Of a DNA stretch of 64,000 nt, positions 62,118-64,000 are shown piece after piece. Source of the stretch: JAFGVL01 sp963663245 (GTDB taxonomy: Bacteria > Bacteroidota > Bacteroidia > Bacteroidales > Paludibacteraceae); NCBI GenBank assembly GCA_963663245.1, contig OY760143.1, forward strand, positions 124,001 to 188,000. The letters run 5' to 3'. The notes beneath the pieces are model-generated. The model was not told where the DNA came from. It was given only the letters and a program-made list of their open reading frames with translations, and ran no database searches. Position numbers and translations under genes: made by a program. How positions within the stretch are numbered: position 1 is the first letter of the stretch; every line of letters begins with the position of its first letter.

Positions 62118-64000
62118 GAGGCTACATTATTTTAATATCAGCAATATTTCTTAATATTTCTACTCTTTGCTCACAAGAGGAAAAACAATTATCAGCAGAG
62201 CTCATAGAGAATATTAGCTCTCAAATAATAGAAAATGATGGTGGATCAACTAACAACACTACATATTTATATGAAAATCTATTGTTATTACTACAAAACC
62301 CTATAAATCTAAATCAATGCAATAAAGAAGATTTAGAAAAAATACCTTTCCTATCTGACAGACAAATTGAGAACTTATTGTACTATACATACAAAAACTT
62401 TCCATTGGAAAGTGAATTTGAAATACAACTAGTTGAAGGGTTCTACAAACAAGATGTTCGTAACCTCCTCCCATTTATTTATATTGGAGAAGCAAGTCAA
62501 AAAGAAAAAAAAATTACTACAAAAGACTTGCTTAAATATAGAAAACAAGAACTGATAACAAGAACTGATCGCTGCCTAGAAAAGAAAGAAGGTTACACAG
62601 AAGGTTATCTAGGAAGTCCATATTATCTATACTTAAAATACCGTTACCAGTACAAAAAACGCATCCTAATTGGTGTAACTACAGAAAAAGATGCAGGAGA
62701 ACAAATATGGGGAGATGTTCAGAAAAGATTTGATTTCTATTCTGCTCACCTTCAATTAAATGATTTTGGAAAGATGAAAACACTTGCAATAGGAGATTTC
62801 AATGCAAGCTTTGGACAAGGGCTTGTGCTAAATACAAACTATGGCCTTGGTAAATCAGCATTAGTAACAAATAGTGGAACGAGAAATTCTGGACTACGAA
62901 AATACAGCTCCACTAATGAATATAACTTTCTTCGAGGTATAGGCAGTACAATTAAACTAAGGAAAATAGAATTCACCGCTTTCTACTCAAATAAAATGAT
63001 AGATGGTGATACTATTAATAATAAACTATCATCTATAAAAAAAGATGGCCTACACCGAACAGCAAGTGATTTATCTAAAAAAAATACCATAAACATAGAA
63101 ATAATAGGCTCAAACTTCAGTTATCAATCAAATATGTATCATATTGGGGGAACTTTTATTCAGACGAAGCTAAACTACAAACTATCTCCTAAACCATACC
63201 CTTATAACTATTATTATTTCTCTACAAATAAACAAACTGTTGGTAGTATTGACTATAAATTCCGTTGGCATAATATGTTCTTTACTGGTGAAACTGCGAT
63301 GACAGACAATATAGGATTTGCTACAATTAATACAATCTCCTTTAATCCTATTTCAAGCATAGAATTATTATTACTTCAGCGTTACTACGCTCCTAGTTAT
63401 GATGTGCTTATGTCAAATTCTTTTGGAGAAAGCTCTAGAGTTAATAATGAAGAAGGTTTTTATTTAGGAATTACAGCTCAAACATCTCCAAACTGGAAAC
63501 TATCAACTTATGCTGATTGCTATCGATTTCCATGGTTAAAGTTTGGGGTAGATAAACCATCAATAGGATGGGACATGCTATTGATGGCTGAATATAACCC
63601 ATCAGACTTTATTAACATGTATTGTCGCTTTCGCCACAAAGAAAAAGAAAAAAATACAACATCTAACTTTGTTATGGCTACAGTTGACAAGCTTAATAAA
63701 AATTCATTTCGATATGTGCTAATTCAAAATATTTCCAAACAGATACAGCTAAAAACCCTTTTAGAGAGTAATTATGTTCAAGAAGGAGATAAAAACCCAA
63801 CTTGGGGACTTTTATTACAACAAGATTGTAGTTTTTCCTTAAGAAGTATCGCTCTTTCATTTAATATTAGATATGAATTCTTTGATGCGGAAAATTATGA
63901 AAATAGAATTTACTCATATGAAAAAGATGTATTATATGCTTTTTCAATCCCAGCGCTTTGTGGTAAAGGAAGTAGGTATTATTTAAATATAAAATACAAA
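62114..64000 (+). CDS. Helix-hairpin-helix (ComEA-like) protein with barrel-like C-terminus, 3' end beyond window
   Basis: The frame is open from the ATG at 62114 to the window end (629 codons, no stop). A signal peptide (about residues 1-20, ending STLCSQ) is followed by a helix-hairpin-helix pair (about 65-125: NLNQCNKEDLEKIPFLSDRQ and ENLLYY, then EIQLVEGFYKQDVRNLLPF), typical of ComEA-like DNA-binding proteins. A long strand-rich region (from about 190) with GDFNASFGQGLVLNTNYGLG suggests an outer-membrane barrel. Related Bacteroidota proteins are annotated only as HhH-containing. A role in DNA uptake is possible but unproven. Confidence 0.85.
   Translation, partial: MRGYIILISAIFLNISTLCSQEEKQLSAELIENISSQIIENDGGSTNNTTYLYENLLLLLQNPINLNQCNKEDLEKIPFLSDRQIENLLYYTYKNFPLESEFEIQLVEGFYKQDVRNLLPFIYIGEASQKEKKITTKDLLKYRKQELITRTDRCLEKKEGYTEGYLGSPYYLYLKYRYQYKKRILIGVTTEKDAGEQIWGDVQKRFDFYSAHLQLNDFGKMKTLAIGDFNASFGQGLVLNTNYGLGKSALVTNSGTRNSGLRKYSSTNEYNFLRGIGSTIKLRKIEFTAFYSNKMIDGDTINNKLSSIKKDGLHRTASDLSKKNTINIEIIGSNFSYQSNMYHIGGTFIQTKLNYKLSPKPYPYNYYYFSTNKQTVGSIDYKFRWHNMFFTGETAMTDNIGFATINTISFNPISSIELLLLQRYYAPSYDVLMSNSFGESSRVNNEEGFYLGITAQTSPNWKLSTYADCYRFPWLKFGVDKPSIGWDMLLMAEYNPSDFINMYCRFRHKEKEKNTTSNFVMATVDKLNKNSFRYVLIQNISKQIQLKTLLESNYVQEGDKNPTWGLLLQQDCSFSLRSIALSFNIRYEFFDAENYENRIYSYEKDVLYAFSIPALCGKGSRYYLNIKYK

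Overview
The window reads as chromosomal DNA of a Bacteroidota bacterium. It is AT-rich. Many genes are preceded by the Bacteroidota -7 element TAnnTTTG rather than by Shine-Dalgarno sequences. Two proteins end in type IX secretion (T9SS) sorting domains, IspG is the long form, and fumarase is the class I type. Order or genus cannot be fixed from the sequence alone; an anaerobic or facultative Bacteroidales/Marinilabiliales-like organism would fit the class I fumarase, the NADP-type glutamate dehydrogenase and the acetyl-CoA hydrolase/CoA-transferase. No phage, plasmid, transposase, CRISPR array or recognisable defence island was found.

Layout. 1-8.2 kb: end of a lipid kinase gene, a small membrane protein, malate dehydrogenase, a YgjP-like metallopeptidase, dGTPase, a LiaF-like/LytTR envelope-stress pair and glutamate dehydrogenase. 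8.4-13.9 kb: a kinase/phosphatase pair, a GNAT acetyltransferase, a PIF1-like helicase with HRDC and HTH regions, and 5-formyl-THF cyclo-ligase. 13.9-21.2 kb (minus): one long unit, purH-mreB-mreC-mreD-mrdA-rodA, making IMP and the rod-shape elongation machine. 21.5-23.7 kb: three tandem FKBP prolyl isomerases apparently sent to cytoplasm, periplasm and membrane. 23.9-28.9 kb: an Lrp-type regulator, trpS, a WG-repeat protein, a Crp/Fnr regulator with a TTGAC-N4-GTCAA palindrome in front of a frameshifted outer-membrane gene, and two small envelope genes. 28.9-36.8 kb: ispG, a SulP transporter, a periplasmic protein with a TonB C-terminal domain, a radical-SAM enzyme overlapping class I fumarase, and a pectate lyase.

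37-43 kb is the most lineage-specific part: an unknown helical protein, a seven-bladed propeller lipoprotein, two repeat-rich T9SS cargo proteins and a BFD-like ferredoxin. It is followed by tRNA-Leu(UAA) and tRNA-Gly(GCC) on the minus strand, and then by a tandem array of three ~113-bp units. Each unit carries the first 34 nt of the tRNA-Gly, that is, a 5' tRNA half. This array is the most unusual object in the window.

43.6-64 kb: a glutaminyl cyclase-like M28 enzyme, an HD hydrolase and an unknown membrane protein in an overlapping run, rnhB, a nested palindromic intergenic repeat, exported MsrBA, a lipoprotein, mnmA, an M16 protease, a CoA-transferase, a CDF transporter, dnaG, nadE, a second Crp/Fnr regulator, a chorismate-mutase/DRE-TIM aldolase pair, and a putative outer-membrane gene overlapping a helix-hairpin-helix/barrel gene that runs off the end.
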